NCBI GenBank assembly: GCA_963976625.1
Contig: CAXBLA010000014.1
Coordinates: 1-64,000 of the forward strand
Source: UBA1924 sp963976625
GTDB lineage: Bacteria > Planctomycetota > Phycisphaerae > Phycisphaerales > UBA1924
Reading direction: 5' to 3'
Length of the DNA: 64,000 bases
Part shown: piece after piece, positions 34,423 to 42,409 of the stretch
Numbering within the stretch: the stretch's first letter is position 1
Layout of the letters: each line of letters starts with the position of its first letter
The notes under the pieces: model-generated
Told to the model about the DNA's origin: nothing
Databases searched by the model: none
Seen by the model: the letters and a program-made list of their open reading frames with translations, nothing else
Made by a program: the position numbers and the translations under genes

Positions 34423-35535
34423 TTAGTAGCGCTCGCTGTCGTCCTTGGGGCTCAGTCCCCAGGGCTCGCTGGGCTGGTTGTTGATCGTGGTGCCGTTCTG
34501 GATGGCCGGGGCGATTTTGCTCAGGAAGTTGTGGGGGAAGTGCTGGCCGAAGGGGCAGGCGGCTTCGATCTTGGCCCGCTGCTCGTCGCTGAGCGTGAAG
34601 TCCAACGCGCCCAGATTGTCCTCGAGCTGCGAGAGGCGTTTGGCTCCGATAATCGTCGAGCTGATCGCTTGGTTGGACTGCACCCAGTTGAGCGCGACCT
34701 GGGCGGGGGTGGGGCTCTGCTCATCGCCTAAGGATTCATTCAACTCAGCGCAGACTTCGTTGATGACATCGAGGAGGGCGTATGTCGATTCGATTAAGAA
34801 CGGCGAATCGACGGCCGCTCGTGTTTCTTCGGGCGATGGGCGCGAGTCGCGGGTGTACTTGCCGCTCAAGACCCCGCCACGCAGGGGCGACCAGGGCGTC
34901 ACGCCCAGCCCCATGTGCTGGGCCATCGGCAAGAGGTCGTCTTCGACGGTGCGTTGGAGTAGGGAGTACTCGATCTGGATCGCGATCAGGGGTTCCCAGC
35001 CGTGGGCCTTGGCGATGTGCTGGGCCTGCACGCAGACCCAGGCCGGGTGGTCGGAGAACCCGATGTGGCGGACCTTGCCGGCTCGGACCAGATCATTGAG
35101 CGTGCTCATGGTCTCGGTCAGGGGCGTGTGTCGATCCCAGAAGTGCACCCAGAGCATGTCGATGTAGTCCGTCTGCAGTCGGCGGAGCGAGTCTTCGACT
35201 TGGTGGATGATGGCTTTGCGTCCGCTGCCACCGCCGTTGGGGTCGTTTGGGTGCATGTTGCCGCAGAACTTGGTGGCGATGACGGTGCGGTCTCGGCGCG
35301 CGGCGTGCTCTTTGAAATAGTCCCCGATGATCTTCTCGGAGTGTCCCTTGGTGTAGGCGTTGGCGGTGTCGAGGAAGTTGCCGCCGCGATCGAGGTAGGC
35401 GCCGAGGACATCGAGCGATTCTTCGATGTCGGTGCCCACGACGCCCCATTCGTTGCCGAAGGTCATGGTGCCCAGGCACATCGGCGAGACGCGGAGCCCG
35501 GAGTTTCCGAGGGTGAGGTAGTCGGTGAGTGCCAT
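34423..35535 (-). CDS. Aldo/keto reductase
   Basis: The 370-aa NADPH-dependent oxidoreductase has the AKR barrel: LGNSGLRVSPMCLGTMTFG at the start, and the catalytic tetrad in GNFLDTANAY (Asp, Tyr), IATKF (Lys) and DMLWVHFWD (His). The cofactor-binding C-terminal half shows TPWSPLRGGVLSGKY and STIIGAKRLSQLEDN. It is closest in feel to the YghZ/PdxI-like AKRs; the substrate is unknown. AAAGGA lies upstream of ATG. It is divergent from the small zinc-ribbon operon. Confidence 0.92.
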   Translation of the reverse strand: MALTDYLTLGNSGLRVSPMCLGTMTFGNEWGVVGTDIEESLDVLGAYLDRGGNFLDTANAYTKGHSEKIIGDYFKEHAARRDRTVIATKFCGNMHPNDPNGGGSGRKAIIHQVEDSLRRLQTDYIDMLWVHFWDRHTPLTETMSTLNDLVRAGKVRHIGFSDHPAWVCVQAQHIAKAHGWEPLIAIQIEYSLLQRTVEDDLLPMAQHMGLGVTPWSPLRGGVLSGKYTRDSRPSPEETRAAVDSPFLIESTYALLDVINEVCAELNESLGDEQSPTPAQVALNWVQSNQAISSTIIGAKRLSQLEDNLGALDFTLSDEQRAKIEAACPFGQHFPHNFLSKIAPAIQNGTTINNQPSEPWGLSPKDDSERY

Positions 35536-35574
35536 GCGATTGGTCCTTTCAGCATCCGTTCTTGTGTGATCGGG

Positions 35575-35580
35575 TAGACT
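35575..35580 (+). promoter_or_regulatory. -10-like TAGACT, leaderless start of the 52-aa gene
   Basis: TAGACT ends six bases before the ATG at 35587. Confidence 0.45.
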
Positions 35581-35586
35581 CTAGAC

Positions 35587-35745
35587 ATGCGAACCAAACG
35601 CGGCATCATGGTCGATGATCGTGGGCAATCACACGATCAGCCTCCCGGTCGGCTCTCCAAAGTCGGGTCGCGCGATGTGCGTGAGCAGTATCGGCTCATT
35701 ACTCAAGAGCTCGACGAGCTGGCGCTCGTCCGGGTGATGGTGTGA
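35587..35745 (+). CDS. Small hypothetical protein (52 aa)
   Basis: The protein begins MRTKRGIMVDDRGQ and ends with a helical EQYRLITQELDELALVRVMV. It is short, basic at the start and acidic at the end. Support comes from a well-placed leaderless promoter and from the downstream zinc-ribbon gene, which starts three bases after its stop (TGA GAT ATG). Function is unknown. Confidence 0.5.
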   Translation: MRTKRGIMVDDRGQSHDQPPGRLSKVGSRDVREQYRLITQELDELALVRVMV

Positions 35746-35748
35746 GAT

Positions 35749-36057
35749 ATGGTGCGGGTGGGTTTGGCATCGGCGGTGTTCGCGGCTGTCGGGTATACGC
35801 TGTTCGTGGCTGGGTTGCGGTTCCAGTCTGCCGTGTTCTTTGCGATCACCGGGGTGCTGATCCTGTTTACTGTTCTGCGGCCGGTGATGCGCCGGCGACA
35901 GATACGCAGGCTCCGGCGGGCCAAGGAGATCTGGGGCGAGCGCGTCGCGGCTCATTGCGACTGTTTTTTGTGCGCCTATAGCCTCGATGGTTTGATGCCC
36001 GAAGCCGACGGCTGCACCGTGTGCCCGGAGTGCGGAGCGGCTTGGCAGATTGGATGA
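35749..36057 (+). CDS. Small zinc-ribbon membrane protein
   Basis: The 102-aa protein has two hydrophobic helices (residues 3-22 and 27-45), a basic linker, and a C-terminal Cys4 ribbon (CDCFLCAYSLDGLMPE-CTVCPECG). The ribbon matches the C-x2-C-x-Y-x-L-x-G-L pattern of two larger membrane proteins in this window, but is placed C-terminally here. It starts three bases after the 52-aa gene and is probably coupled to it. Confidence 0.68.
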   Translation: MVRVGLASAVFAAVGYTLFVAGLRFQSAVFFAITGVLILFTVLRPVMRRRQIRRLRRAKEIWGERVAAHCDCFLCAYSLDGLMPEADGCTVCPECGAAWQIG

Positions 36058-36081
36058 AAGCGTCCTATAGGGATTTGAGTT

Positions 36082-36441
36082 CTACGAAGAACTAAAAAGC
36101 TGTTGATTCGTTGCAATGAACAACACGATCGTGAGGATCAGGATGAGACTCCAGCTCCCGAGGATGAAACCGGCTTGCTTGGGCGGGACATCATGCCATT
36201 GGCGGAGCATGACATAGAAAATGAGGAGCCAGAGAGCAGGGGGTGTTCCTTGGGTGATCAGTTGCGGAGCATCAAAGAATGAGAACACCCAACCGCAGGC
36301 CCGTTTGATGAGACCGCCAAAGAAAAGATATGTTGAGGCGTCCCACCAGCCCATCGTGTCGCCCGTGACGCTGTGATACACCCAGCGGAAAGTGCTCAAC
36401 AGACCTACAACGAAACCAAGCATGATCAGGATTTCGGACAT
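36082..36441 (-). CDS. Hypothetical membrane protein
   Basis: The 119-aa protein has about four hydrophobic segments, with FVVGLLSTFRWVYHSVTGD near the start and SLILILTIVLFIATNQQLF at the end. No family is recognised. AGGAGAAGG lies upstream of the ATG at 36441. GC content is visibly lower than that of its neighbours. It follows mutS by 32 bases on the same strand, so it may share its transcript. Confidence 0.65.
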   Translation of the reverse strand: MSEILIMLGFVVGLLSTFRWVYHSVTGDTMGWWDASTYLFFGGLIKRACGWVFSFFDAPQLITQGTPPALWLLIFYVMLRQWHDVPPKQAGFILGSWSLILILTIVLFIATNQQLFSSS

Positions 36442-36473
36442 CGTGTTCCTTCTCCTTGTGAGTCTGCCGATTT

Positions 36474-39284
36474 TTAGAGTTTTTCTCTGAGTTGCCGCAA
36501 CGCGTCGAAGGCGTCCATCGGCGACATCGAATCGAGCTTGATCTCGCGGAGCTGATCGAGGACGGGGTGTTCGAGGTATTCGGTGAAGAGCCCGAGCTGG
36601 TCGCCGGGCTTGGATTGTTGGGCGGGGGTGCTGGCGGGGGCTTGGACCTGCTGCGTGTTCATACGCCCTGCGTGTTCGACCGAGAGCGTGTCGAGGATGG
36701 CTCTGGCCCGGTTGGTGATCGACATCGGGACCCCGGCGAGCTGGGCGACATGGATGCCGTAGGATTGGTCGGTCTTGCCCGTGCGGATCGAGTGCAGGAA
36801 GGCGATCTCTTGTTTTCCGTCCTCGCTGGTCCACTCGCGCACGGCCACATGCATGTTCTTGACCTGCTCGACCAAGCGATCTTCGAGCTCGGTGATCTCA
36901 TGATAGTGCGTGGCAAAGAGCGTGCGGGGTTTGGTGGCGGCGAGCCATTCGCAGATCGCCCACGCCAGCGAGAGCCCGTCGAGGGTCGAGGTGCCGCGTC
37001 CGATCTCGTCGAGGATGACGAGCGAGGATGCGTCGGCGTGGTTGAGGATGTTGGCGGTCTCGATCATCTCGACCATGAAGGTGGATTGCCCGCGGTGGAG
37101 CGCGTCGTCGGCCCCGACACGGGTGAAGATCCGCTTGGCGATGCCGATGGTGGCGCTGTCGGCGGGGATGAAACTTCCTGCTTGGGCGAGGACGACGAGC
37201 AGCGCGTTCTGGCGGATGTAGGTCGATTTACCCGCCATGTTGGGGCCGGTGATCAGGGCGAGGGTAGCTGGGCCAGACTCGGCGTTGGTCATGCCTGAGG
37301 AGCAGTCGTTGGGAACGAAGCGGTGGGCGAGGGTTTCGTCGAGCACCGGGTGGCGGCCTTGGATGATGTCGAGCACGGGCTCGTCTTCGATTGTTGGTCG
37401 AATCCAGCCACGCTCGCGGGCCTTGATCGCAAAGCCGAGCAGGCAATCGAGGGTGGCGACGCAATCGGAGAATATGCCCAGCTCGGGGAGGATCGAGCGG
37501 GCCCGGTCGCAGAGCTGATCGAAGAGGATTCGTTCGCGTTCGATTGCGATGTCCGAGGCGCTGAGCACTTTTTCCTCGAAGACCTTGAGCTCCGGCGTGA
37601 TGTAGCGCTCGGCGTTTTTGAGGGTTTGCTTGCGGGTGAAGATGTCGGGGGCGCGGGTGGCCTGGGCGCTGGGGAGTTCGATGTAGTAGCCGAAGACTTT
37701 GTTGTAGCCGACTTTGATCGAGGGCAGATCGTGTTCTTGGCTCAGCGTGCGTTGGTACTCGGCGAGCCACTTGCCCGCGTCGCGTTCGAGCATGCGGGCT
37801 TCGTCGAGGGCTTCGTCGATGCCGTCGCGGATGAGCCCGCCTGCGCGCAGGTGGGCTGGGGGCTCATCGACGCACGATCGGGCGATGTCGATGGCGACGG
37901 GCTCGATGCGCTCGGCGATGGTGTCGAGCTGATCGCGGAGTGTGTGCAGTGCCGACGAGCCTTCGATGGTCTCGATGAGGGCGGAGACCTGCACTGTTGA
38001 TTGCCCGAGGGCCGCGATGTCGCGGGGGGTGGCGCGTCCGAGGGCGACGCGCCCGGCGATGCGGGCGATGTCGCACATCGAGCCCAGGATCGTGCCCAGG
38101 GCGTTGGAGAGTGCGTGGTCTTCGATGAGCTGGGCGACGGCAGACTGCCGTTCTTCTATCCGTGCCCGCTCGATCAACGGCGAGCTGAGCCACGCACGCA
38201 CCTGACGCTTGCCCATTGGTGTGCGCAGCGTGCAGCGTGTGCCCACGGGGCTGGCGAGGAACACGCCGGCGAGGGAGCCGACGAGGGATTGGTCGCGGAT
38301 GGTCTGTTCGATTTCGAGGGAACGCAGGCTTGTGGCGTCGATGATGCATGAGCGTGAGCGGTCGATCAGGGATGGGGCGCGGAGGTGGGCGAGGGTGGCG
38401 ATGGGGCGATCGAAGGCGGTGCGTTCCTTGCTATCGGCTTGATGCTCTTCGATCGCCTGCGTCTCTTTGAGGTAGCGGATGGTTGCGCCGGCGGCGAGGA
38501 CCGCGGGCATGGAGGCGTCGAGCCCGAAGCCGTCGAGTGTGCTGACTTGGTAGACCTGCTCGATCGCTTCCACCGCTTCGCTGCTGCGGAACTGCCAGCC
38601 CGGACGACCGGTGGCCGACGCGCCCAGCGTTGCCGCGAGGTCCTCGATGCGTTTGGGTGCTTCGCCCATGGTGGGGGCGCTGTAGAGGAACTCTTTGGTG
38701 CCGGCACGGGCGAGCTCGTCGGTGCATTGTTCCAGGGAGCCGTTGAAGAGCTGGAAGGCTCCGGTCGAGAGCTCGACAATCGCGATCCCAGCGTGGTCGT
38801 CGTCGAGGATGGCGATCGAGCCGAGGAGTGCGGATTGTTCCTCGCGGAGCAGTGACTCATCGACGAGCGTGCCCTGGGTGACGACCTGGGTGACGCCGCG
38901 CTTGACGATGCCTTTGGCGTCCTTGGGGTCTTCGAGCTGATCGACGACCGCGACGCGGTAGCCATGGTCGATGGCGCGCTGGAGGTAGACTGATTTCTGG
39001 TGGTGGGGGACGCCGGCCATCGGGATGGCGTTGCCTCGGGTGGTCAGTGAGAGCCCGAGATCGCGGGAGATGTTCTCGGCGTCCTCGCCGAAGAGCTCGT
39101 AGAAGTCGCCCATGCGGAAGAAGAGCACACAATCCGGGTGGTCGGCTTTGATCGCGGTCCACTGGCGCATGCCCGGGGTGTCCCACGGGTCTTTTTTCGG
39201 TGCAGATTTCGGTGCAGGCTTCGCGGGCTTCTTGGGCGATGCGGGCTCGGCGTCTGGTGAGGATGTGGGGGCGGTCGGGGGCAT
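36474..39284 (-). CDS. mutS: DNA mismatch repair protein MutS
   Basis: MutS recognises mismatches and recruits MutL. The mismatch-binding domain shows MGDFYELFGEDAE near residue 63 (Phe-x-Glu wedge) and IPMAGVPHH. The ATPase shows ITGPNMAGKSTYIRQ near 680, DEIGRGTSTLDGLSLAWA and FATHYHE. At 936 aa it is full length. The first 35 residues are a Lys/Pro/Ala-rich extension. A TATCCT hexamer lies six bases before ATG. No mutL is in the window. Confidence 0.97.
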   Translation of the reverse strand: MPPTAPTSSPDAEPASPKKPAKPAPKSAPKKDPWDTPGMRQWTAIKADHPDCVLFFRMGDFYELFGEDAENISRDLGLSLTTRGNAIPMAGVPHHQKSVYLQRAIDHGYRVAVVDQLEDPKDAKGIVKRGVTQVVTQGTLVDESLLREEQSALLGSIAILDDDHAGIAIVELSTGAFQLFNGSLEQCTDELARAGTKEFLYSAPTMGEAPKRIEDLAATLGASATGRPGWQFRSSEAVEAIEQVYQVSTLDGFGLDASMPAVLAAGATIRYLKETQAIEEHQADSKERTAFDRPIATLAHLRAPSLIDRSRSCIIDATSLRSLEIEQTIRDQSLVGSLAGVFLASPVGTRCTLRTPMGKRQVRAWLSSPLIERARIEERQSAVAQLIEDHALSNALGTILGSMCDIARIAGRVALGRATPRDIAALGQSTVQVSALIETIEGSSALHTLRDQLDTIAERIEPVAIDIARSCVDEPPAHLRAGGLIRDGIDEALDEARMLERDAGKWLAEYQRTLSQEHDLPSIKVGYNKVFGYYIELPSAQATRAPDIFTRKQTLKNAERYITPELKVFEEKVLSASDIAIERERILFDQLCDRARSILPELGIFSDCVATLDCLLGFAIKARERGWIRPTIEDEPVLDIIQGRHPVLDETLAHRFVPNDCSSGMTNAESGPATLALITGPNMAGKSTYIRQNALLVVLAQAGSFIPADSATIGIAKRIFTRVGADDALHRGQSTFMVEMIETANILNHADASSLVILDEIGRGTSTLDGLSLAWAICEWLAATKPRTLFATHYHEITELEDRLVEQVKNMHVAVREWTSEDGKQEIAFLHSIRTGKTDQSYGIHVAQLAGVPMSITNRARAILDTLSVEHAGRMNTQQVQAPASTPAQQSKPGDQLGLFTEYLEHPVLDQLREIKLDSMSPMDAFDALRQLREKL

Positions 39285-39290
39285 TGAGCA

Positions 39291-39296
39291 AGGATA
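39291..39296 (-). promoter_or_regulatory. -10-like TATCCT, leaderless start of mutS
   Basis: TATCCT ends six bases before the ATG at 39284. Confidence 0.4.
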
Positions 39297-39329
39297 GGGG
39301 AGATCGGGGATCGCTTGGGTGCGCGCACG

Positions 39330-39358
39330 AAAAAACCCGGTCGAACGGACCCGGGCTT
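39330..39358 (-). terminator. Intrinsic terminator after the thioredoxin gene
   Basis: On the minus strand, CCCGG and CCGGG flank a ten-base loop, followed by six T residues. Confidence 0.75.
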
Positions 39359-39388
39359 TGAGGGGGAGAGATTGGTTTTTTGGGGGGA

Positions 39389-39709
39389 TCAGTCTTCGAG
39401 GGCGTGGAAGTACTCGCTGTAGGGGCGGATGCCCACGAACTTGTCGGTCGGCTCGCCGTCCTTGAAGACGATCACAGTCGGGATCGAGGACACGCCGAAC
39501 TTGGCGGCCAGATCAGGGTGGTCATCGATGTTCACCTTGGCGACCTGCGCCCGCTCGCCCAGATCATCGGCCAGCTTGTCGATCGTGGGGCCCAGGGCCC
39601 GGCATGGGCCACACCACGGGGCCCAGAAGTCGACCAAGGTCGGTGTTGAGCTGGAAATGGTGTCTGTAAAGGTTGAATCATCGAGTTTGATGGTGGATGT
39701 GGTGGTCAT
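39389..39709 (-). CDS. trxA: Thioredoxin
   Basis: The 106-aa thiol-disulfide reductase has the active site DFWAPWCGPCRALGP near residue 30, the cis-Pro in SSIPTVIVF and the C-terminal helix. It reduces disulfides in cytosolic proteins, accepting electrons from thioredoxin reductase. AGGAGACC precedes ATG. A 17-base copy of the TetR operator lies about 75 bases upstream (39786-39802), so it may belong to the adjacent TetR regulon. Confidence 0.95.
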   Translation of the reverse strand: MTTTSTIKLDDSTFTDTISSSTPTLVDFWAPWCGPCRALGPTIDKLADDLGERAQVAKVNIDDHPDLAAKFGVSSIPTVIVFKDGEPTDKFVGIRPYSEYFHALED

Positions 39710-39784
39710 ATTGGTCTCCTAGTCGGTTTAAGGTTCTCGTGAGTGAAGCGTTGATTTGGCCTCGGCTTCATGAAGACAAACACC

Positions 39785-39802
39785 AAGACCGATCGTTCTA
39801 TT
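39785..39802. promoter_or_regulatory. Putative TetR operator, copy B (upstream of thioredoxin)
   Basis: AGACCGATCGTTCTATT is identical over 17 bases to the reverse complement of copy A at 40499-40518. It lies between the tetR stop and the thioredoxin start. Confidence 0.6.
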
Positions 39803-39816
39803 CCATGGAACGAAAA

Positions 39817-40425
39817 TTATGCTGATTGGGCGGCTGTTGCCAGATTCACGGGCACAAAGCCTGCTGAGCTGGCCCGTTCGAGCAAGATCTCGGCGATCTG
39901 GCGTGCGTGATCGGCTGGTTCGCGGGTCTGGACCTGGCGGGCGGTGCACATGGCGCCTGAGGCGAGCATCCCGAGCATGCGGCCGAGGGTGTCGGCGTGG
40001 GGGAGCTCGGCTTGTTGGCAGAGCCCGCCGAAGAGGGCGGCGGATCGGTTCTGGTGGGCCCGGGCGGCGATCGCGGGGGCGGATTCTGGGTCTGGGAACT
40101 CAGCAACGGCGGCCTGGAACATGCAGCCGCAGAACTCGGGGTGCGAGAACCAGGCGCCGAGCGCCTCAAAGATCCCCAAAATCTGCTCGTATGGGTCGTG
40201 GGAGGCTTCTTTGGCGGTTTGCCCGAGTCGATCGATCATCTGGTCGCTGGCTTCTTCGAGCACGGCGACGATGAGGCCGTCCTTGGATCCGAAGTTGTTA
40301 TAGAGGGTCATCTTGGCGACGCCGGCTTCGGAGAGCACGCGGTCGATGCCGGTGGTGTGGAAGCCTTCGGTTTCGAAGAGTCGGCGGGCGCACGCGAGGA
40401 GTTGGTCTCGTTTGGGGGATGACAT
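39817..40425 (-). CDS. TetR family transcriptional regulator
   Basis: The 202-aa repressor has an N-terminal HTH: RDQLLACARRLFETEGFHTTGIDRVLSEAGVAKMTLYNNFGSKDGL (residues 5-50). The ligand-binding domain follows, with a C-terminal TetR_C-like helix. Cys residues occur at GCMFQA and CQQAEL, which could sense thiol stress (inference). It is divergent from the AhpD-like gene, and a 20-base near-perfect palindrome lies between them. A second copy lies downstream, near the thioredoxin gene. GGAG precedes ATG. Confidence 0.92.
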   Translation of the reverse strand: MSSPKRDQLLACARRLFETEGFHTTGIDRVLSEAGVAKMTLYNNFGSKDGLIVAVLEEASDQMIDRLGQTAKEASHDPYEQILGIFEALGAWFSHPEFCGCMFQAAVAEFPDPESAPAIAARAHQNRSAALFGGLCQQAELPHADTLGRMLGMLASGAMCTARQVQTREPADHARQIAEILLERASSAGFVPVNLATAAQSA

Positions 40426-40498
40426 GGGGGCTCCGGTGAGAAGGACTATTGAGAAATGTGTGCGATTTTTGACAGGTTTTTGACAATGCTTGGAAATA

Positions 40499-40518
40499 AA
40501 TAGAACGATCGGTCTATT
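40499..40518. promoter_or_regulatory. Putative TetR operator, copy A (palindrome)
   Basis: AATAGAACGATCGGTCTATT is a 20-base inverted repeat with a single mismatched pair. It lies in the tetR/AhpD-like divergent region, next to TTGACA at 40480-40485. Confidence 0.7.
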
Positions 40519-40611
40519 GTATCGTATGAAGACAGCGGGTGCAACCCGTTGAGCCAAAAATCCCGGATGACTCGCCATGAGCATCCATCACACATTTGAT
40601 TGGAGAACACC

Positions 40612-41163
40612 ATGCCACGCATCGCACCCACCAGCATCGAGAACGCACCCGAAGGCGCCCGCCCGATCCTTGAGAGCATCAATGGCTCACTCGGACGCGT
40701 CCCCAACCTGCTGGCCACCTTCGGCCAGTCGTCGGCGGCTCTGCAGAGCTATGTGAACCAGAAGGAAGCGATCAAGTCGGGCACCCTCGGGGATCAGTTC
40801 GGCGAGTCGATCGCGATCGCGATGGCGAGCTTCTCATCCTGCGGCTACTGCGCCTCGGCCCATGAAGCCATCGGCAAGATGGCCGGCGTCTCTGATGAAG
40901 AGCGTGAACTCAACCGCAAGGGGGAGTCGGGCGATCCCAAGGTTCAGGGTGCGATCAACTTCGCCCGCTCGATCGTCGAGAGCCGGGGCTACTCAAGCGA
41001 TGAGGGCTTTGCTGCGGCCAAGTCCGCCGGGCTCAGCGATAGCGAGATCCTTGAAGTATTTACCATCACCATGTTTAACCTCTACACCAACTACGCCAAC
41101 CACTTCCTCGAGACCGTCAACGACTTCCCAGCGGTTGAAATCGACGAGGCTGTTGCGGTCTAA
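40612..41163 (+). CDS. Carboxymuconolactone decarboxylase/AhpD-like peroxidase-related protein
   Basis: The 183-aa protein has the AhpD-like all-helical fold with the redox motif FSSCGYCASAHEAIG (CxxC...H) near residue 78. N-terminal GSLGRVPNLLATFGQS and C-terminal FTITMFNLYTNYANHFL are typical of the uncharacterised peroxidase-related family. It probably reduces peroxides using a disulfide reductant; the neighbouring thioredoxin gene is a plausible partner. Codons are C-ending, suggesting good expression. GGAG lies at the right distance from ATG. Confidence 0.9.
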   Translation: MPRIAPTSIENAPEGARPILESINGSLGRVPNLLATFGQSSAALQSYVNQKEAIKSGTLGDQFGESIAIAMASFSSCGYCASAHEAIGKMAGVSDEERELNRKGESGDPKVQGAINFARSIVESRGYSSDEGFAAAKSAGLSDSEILEVFTITMFNLYTNYANHFLETVNDFPAVEIDEAVAV

Positions 41164-41182
41164 CGGCCGCCCACATGAAGCG

Positions 41183-41241
41183 TGCTTGCGAATCCCTCTC
41201 CGCAAGCACCCGGGGCGGCTCCCGGGTCTGGTAGCCGCCCC
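41183..41241. other. Two perfect hairpins after the AhpD-like gene
   Basis: TGCTTGCG/CGCAAGCA (8 bp, 10-base loop) is followed by GGGGCGGCT/AGCCGCCCC (9 bp), whose loop holds CCCGGG. There is no T-run on either strand, so neither is a classical terminator. It may protect the 3' end of the mRNA. Confidence 0.5.
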
Positions 41242-41261
41242 ATTGAAGATGTTCGGGTGAT

Positions 41262-41300
41262 AAAAAAGAGCAGAAAACCAGTCTGAAACTGATCTGCTCT
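41262..41300 (-). terminator. Intrinsic terminator of the CBS gene
   Basis: On the minus strand, AGAGCAG/CTGCTCT is followed by TTTTTTA. Confidence 0.85.
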
Positions 41301-41407
41301 GCTCCCGAAGAACATGCGAATGGATCACCCCATTTCCTGCGTCGTGCCGTCCGAGTGTTTCGGGCGGCATGATTTTTTTGGAGTGATCCAGTTCTCGCTA
41401 GCGCGTG

Positions 41408-41878
41408 TTAGCCTGAGGTGATGTACTCGCGCATGGCTTTGACCTCGATGTGCATGTCCGCGTTGGTCGCGGCGTTGAGATCGCCAATCGAGATCATGCC
41501 GACGATCGAGCCGTCCTCGATGACGGGCAGGTGTCGGATGCGTTCGTCGGTGAGTGTCTGGCGGACCTCGGCGAGTGTTGAACTTGGTGCGCAGCTCAGG
41601 ACTTTTTTCGTCATCACTATTGAGACCTGTGTTTGGCTGGGCGGTCGTTCTTCGGCGATCACCCGGGTGAGGATGTCGCGTTCGGTGATGATGCCGCAGA
41701 GTTCGTTGAAGGTGTCGGTGACGACGAGCGAACCGATGCGGTGCTCGTTCATCATCCGGGCGGCTTCGAGGACGGTGCTGGCTTGGGGGATGGATTGGAT
41801 GCGTTCGATTCGGCTGTGGCCGTGATCGCCCTCGTTCCATGATTTCTTGCTGGCGAGGAGTTGTGATACCGTGAGCAT
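41408..41878 (-). CDS. CBS domain pair protein
   Basis: The 156-aa stand-alone Bateman module has two CBS repeats: VLEAARMMNEHRIGSLVVTD with CGIITERDILTRVI, and TLAEVRQTLTDERIRHLPVIED with VGMISIGDLN. Such proteins bind adenyl nucleotides and regulate partners. The partner is unknown here. AAAGGA precedes the ATG at 41878. A clear terminator lies downstream. Confidence 0.92.
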   Translation of the reverse strand: MLTVSQLLASKKSWNEGDHGHSRIERIQSIPQASTVLEAARMMNEHRIGSLVVTDTFNELCGIITERDILTRVIAEERPPSQTQVSIVMTKKVLSCAPSSTLAEVRQTLTDERIRHLPVIEDGSIVGMISIGDLNAATNADMHIEVKAMREYITSG

Positions 41879-41908
41879 GATCGATTCCTTTCGATAGGGA
41901 TCAGCCAT

Positions 41909-42409
41909 GCCGTGGTTGAGTTGCGAGGTACATACGCCGGGTGAGCCGCAGGCTGATCTTGTGACGCTTTCTATTATGGTTATTTTGGGCTGTAGTGGAA
42001 GCGGAAACCGTCTGTATTTGCTTATCGGACGCGAGATCGCGTCTCATTCCGCCAGATCTGGGTAGATTTATCAGTGCATATCCCGGTTTGAGTCTCTCAA
42101 GATCCTCTGCGGCGCAGGTTATTTCCCCATAAAGGCTTACATTCCGAGTCATTTGGGTGCTGTGTGGTCCGCGGGCTCGACTTTGATCGGTCTGCGGTCT
42201 AGGCTTCCAACCGCTCTGAGGCCTATCGGGATCGCAGAGCCCACACTCACGCCGGTGATTCGAACGGTCTGCAAGTTTGCGACCAACTGACATTCCGGTA
42301 TCCGCGGGTCCCCGATACCCGATTCATGCCGGAACATTGAACGGACGAGCTTTTGAAGGCTCGCCCGGTGTTCATCACCAATGGCCAGTTGGCCAAAAGA
42401 AGACAACTT
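41909..42409. other. Long non-coding leader before the DEAD-box helicase gene
   Basis: This 500-base gap has no plausible coding frame. GC is lower than the flanks. Several hairpins are possible, including GAGC/GCTC near 42344-42362 and GCGAGATCGCG-like symmetry near 42030. It could be a structured 5' UTR of the helicase, as in cold-shock helicases, but no known RNA family was recognised. Confidence 0.45.
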
